Shown: in pieces, positions 13,825 to 15,499 of the stretch
How the letters are laid out: each line of letters begins with the position of its first letter
Position numbering within the stretch: position 1 is the stretch's first letter
Assembly (NCBI GenBank): GCA_030595925.1
Contig: JAUVLC010000059.1
Coordinates: 1 to 15,499 of the forward strand
Reading direction: 5' to 3'
DNA from: Clostridia bacterium
GTDB lineage: Bacteria; CBDUZB01; JAGLHV01
Length of the DNA: 15,499 nt
Notes under the pieces: generated by a model
The model's input: the letters and a program-made list of their open reading frames with translations, nothing else
Database searches by the model: none
What the model was told of the DNA's origin: nothing
Program-made: the position numbers and the translations under genes

Positions 13825-15499
13825 CTAGGTTTCTTCGGGGGTTTCTTTTTTTTCGTCTTCTTTGCCGTAATACTGATAATTGTAGTAATAGTAATTATAA
13901 TATCCGCTTCTTTCCTGACGGAGATTATTAATACATACTCCTAATATACGTGCCTGGGCATTTGTTAATAACTGTCTTATTCTGGGAATTATATTTCTGG
14001 AAGTTTTACCTCCTTGAAATACCAGTATAACCCCGCTTACTATTTTGGCTAAAATATTAGCATCTGTGACTACTCCCAAAGGCGGAGAATCAAATATTAC
14101 CTTATCAAATTTCTCAGTGGCTTCCCTGATAAAATTGGCCATTTGCGGAGAAGTAAGTAACTCAGACGGATTAGGCGGACGAGGCCCGCAAGATATTACG
14201 GATAAATTTTGAATTCCTGTTTCTTTAACAATTTCATCCAGTCCTGCCTGCCCTACTAAAAAATTACTTAAGCCAATATCATTTTTCAAGTCAAATATTT
14301 TATTTACCCTGGGTTTACGCATATCGGAATCAACTAAAAGAACCCTGCTTCCTCCTACAGCCATAGTTATACTTAAATTAGATGCTGTAATAGTCTTTCC
14401 CTCTCCCGGTCCCGGGCTGGTAACTAAAATACTTTTGGTAACTACCTGGTCAGAGGAAGAAAAAAGAATACTGGTGCGTAAAGTACGGTAAGCTTCAGCC
14501 ACCCCTGACTTAGGCTCTAATTGAACAATTGTATCTTTTTGCTCGGATTCTATTGCCGGAATATATCCTAAGAAAGGATATTGGACATATTTTTCCACAT
14601 CCTCGGGTGTCTTAATACTGTTATCTAAATAATCAAAGAAAAAGGCTAGACCTATTCCTCCTACAGCACCTACCAGGCAGGCCAGAATGATATTTAATTT
14701 TTTCCGGGGTTTTATTGGTATTAAAGGAGTTTTAGCCCGTTCCTGAATACTGATATTGTTTGCCTTTATTGTTTCAGATAAGGTAGTTTCTTTTACCCGT
14801 TTTAATACAGACTCAAACAATTCTTTATTGCTTCTTACTTCTCTTTCCAGCACCCCATATTCTATAGCTTTTCGTTCGTAATCCAGGGCACTTTTTCGTT
14901 CCCGGGCTAAACTTTTTCCTAATTCATCAAGTTCTTTCTTTAAGCGAATCATCTTGGGATTTTTATATTTATATATTTTTTTGTATTCGACAAGTTTTGT
15001 CTGCATCATTAAATATTCATTAGTCAGTAAACTTAATGCCTTATTAATTACCTCTTCTTTTTCATCCAGGGAAATAATATTGTTTTGCACACGATATTGC
15101 TGAAGGGCTTCTTCTGATTCTTTTACCTTGTTTTTGAGACGGTCCAATTCTTGAGAAAGCCATTCATTAGCTTCAACTGAAACAACCATTTGGCGGTTTA
15201 AATTTTTAGAGATATAAGCATCAGCAATACCATTAGCAATTTCTGATGCATATTGAGGAGCAGCATCTTCTACATTGATTTTTACCAGGCGGGTATTTCT
15301 GATATTTTCTACATTTATTTTTTTCTGCAAAAGCTTAAGGGGTTCATTTGATTCTCTATACTCAGGCTGAAGAGAAAGGTTTAAATCTTCGTATACTTTC
15401 TTGATAATCGGCCTGCTGGTAATAACAAATTTCTGGGTTTCCAGATAATCTTTATAGGCATAATAATCGGGTGAACCCAGGGTCATTACATCTTTAACG
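13825..15499 (-). CDS. Wzz/BY-kinase polysaccharide chain-length and tyrosine autokinase protein (N-terminus outside window)
   Basis: The frame stays open past the ATG at 15486 to the window edge, so the true start and the first membrane helix are missing. Numbering from that ATG: the Wzz-type periplasmic part with long coiled coils runs to about 245, the P-rich TPLIPIKPRKK (253-263) precedes the second membrane helix (264-285), and the cytoplasmic kinase follows. It shows Walker A SPGPGEGKT (357-365), Walker A' LLVDSDMRKP (383-392) and Walker B VIFDSPP (463-469). The tail carries nine tyrosines between 529 and 540, the autophosphorylation cluster. EAYRTLRTSI (331-340) is the oligomerisation-type motif of BY-kinases. 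It controls polymer length and export through cycling phosphorylation at the inner membrane. It heads the visible locus and is separated from the next gene by the repeat-rich gap. Confidence 0.95.
   Translation of the reverse strand, partial: VKDVMTLGSPDYYAYKDYLETQKFVITSRPIIKKVYEDLNLSLQPEYRESNEPLKLLQKKINVENIRNTRLVKINVEDAAPQYASEIANGIADAYISKNLNRQMVVSVEANEWLSQELDRLKNKVKESEEALQQYRVQNNIISLDEKEEVINKALSLLTNEYLMMQTKLVEYKKIYKYKNPKMIRLKKELDELGKSLARERKSALDYERKAIEYGVLEREVRSNKELFESVLKRVKETTLSETIKANNISIQERAKTPLIPIKPRKKLNIILACLVGAVGGIGLAFFFDYLDNSIKTPEDVEKYVQYPFLGYIPAIESEQKDTIVQLEPKSGVAEAYRTLRTSILFSSSDQVVTKSILVTSPGPGEGKTITASNLSITMAVGGSRVLLVDSDMRKPRVNKIFDLKNDIGLSNFLVGQAGLDEIVKETGIQNLSVISCGPRPPNPSELLTSPQMANFIREATEKFDKVIFDSPPLGVVTDANILAKIVSGVILVFQGGKTSRNIIPRIRQLLTNAQARILGVCINNLRQERSGYYNYYYYNYQYYGKEDEKKETPEET

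Overview
The window is one strand of an exopolysaccharide, capsule or O-antigen type biosynthesis locus from an AT-rich bacterium. Every convincing gene lies on the minus strand, so the reading order runs from high to low coordinates. Two surface-polymer polymerase/ligase-like membrane proteins, a flippase, a chain-length/tyrosine-kinase protein and a heptosyltransferase-family enzyme suggest a diderm (Gram-negative-type) cell. The low G+C and the dense set of dispersed palindromic repeats resemble what I remember from genomes of uncultivated phyla such as Omnitrophota. That placement is a guess and cannot be confirmed here.

Layout in transcription order: (1) 15499-13825, C-terminal part of a Wzz/BY-kinase chain-length and tyrosine autokinase protein, cut by the window edge. 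(2) 13824-13319, a 506-base gap packed with palindromic repeats of at least five kinds. (3) 13318-10886, an O-antigen polymerase/ligase-like membrane protein fused to TPR repeats, with two dispersed repeats lying in frame inside it. (4) 10886-9360, a Wzx-type flippase. (5) 9352-8297, a zinc-ribbon plus SAM methyltransferase. (6) 8247-6835, a second Wzy/ligase-like membrane protein. (7) 6741-5773, a GT2 glycosyltransferase. (8) 5713-5015, a SAM methyltransferase. (9) 4931-3756, a GT4 glycosyltransferase. (10) 3759-2518, a GT9 heptosyltransferase-like enzyme. (11) 2456-1785, a third SAM methyltransferase with distinctly higher G+C, followed by an attC-like element. (12) 1593-427, a GT4 glycosyltransferase. 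(13) 422-1, the N-terminal part of another GT4 glycosyltransferase, cut by the window edge.

How they fit together (inference): glycosyltransferases of families GT2, GT4 and GT9 assemble an oligosaccharide on a lipid carrier at the inner face of the membrane. The methyltransferases modify or cap sugars. The flippase moves the unit across, and one of the two polymerase/ligase-like proteins polymerises it while the other may transfer it. The BY-kinase sets chain length. An initiating phosphoglycosyl transferase and an outer-membrane export protein are not in the window.

The two most notable points are these. First, 1733-2482 looks like a single integron-type gene cassette (methyltransferase plus attC-like site) sitting inside a polysaccharide operon without a visible integrase. 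Second, dispersed repeats have entered the coding sequence of the TPR-fused polymerase, in frame, beside the repeat-rich gap upstream of it.
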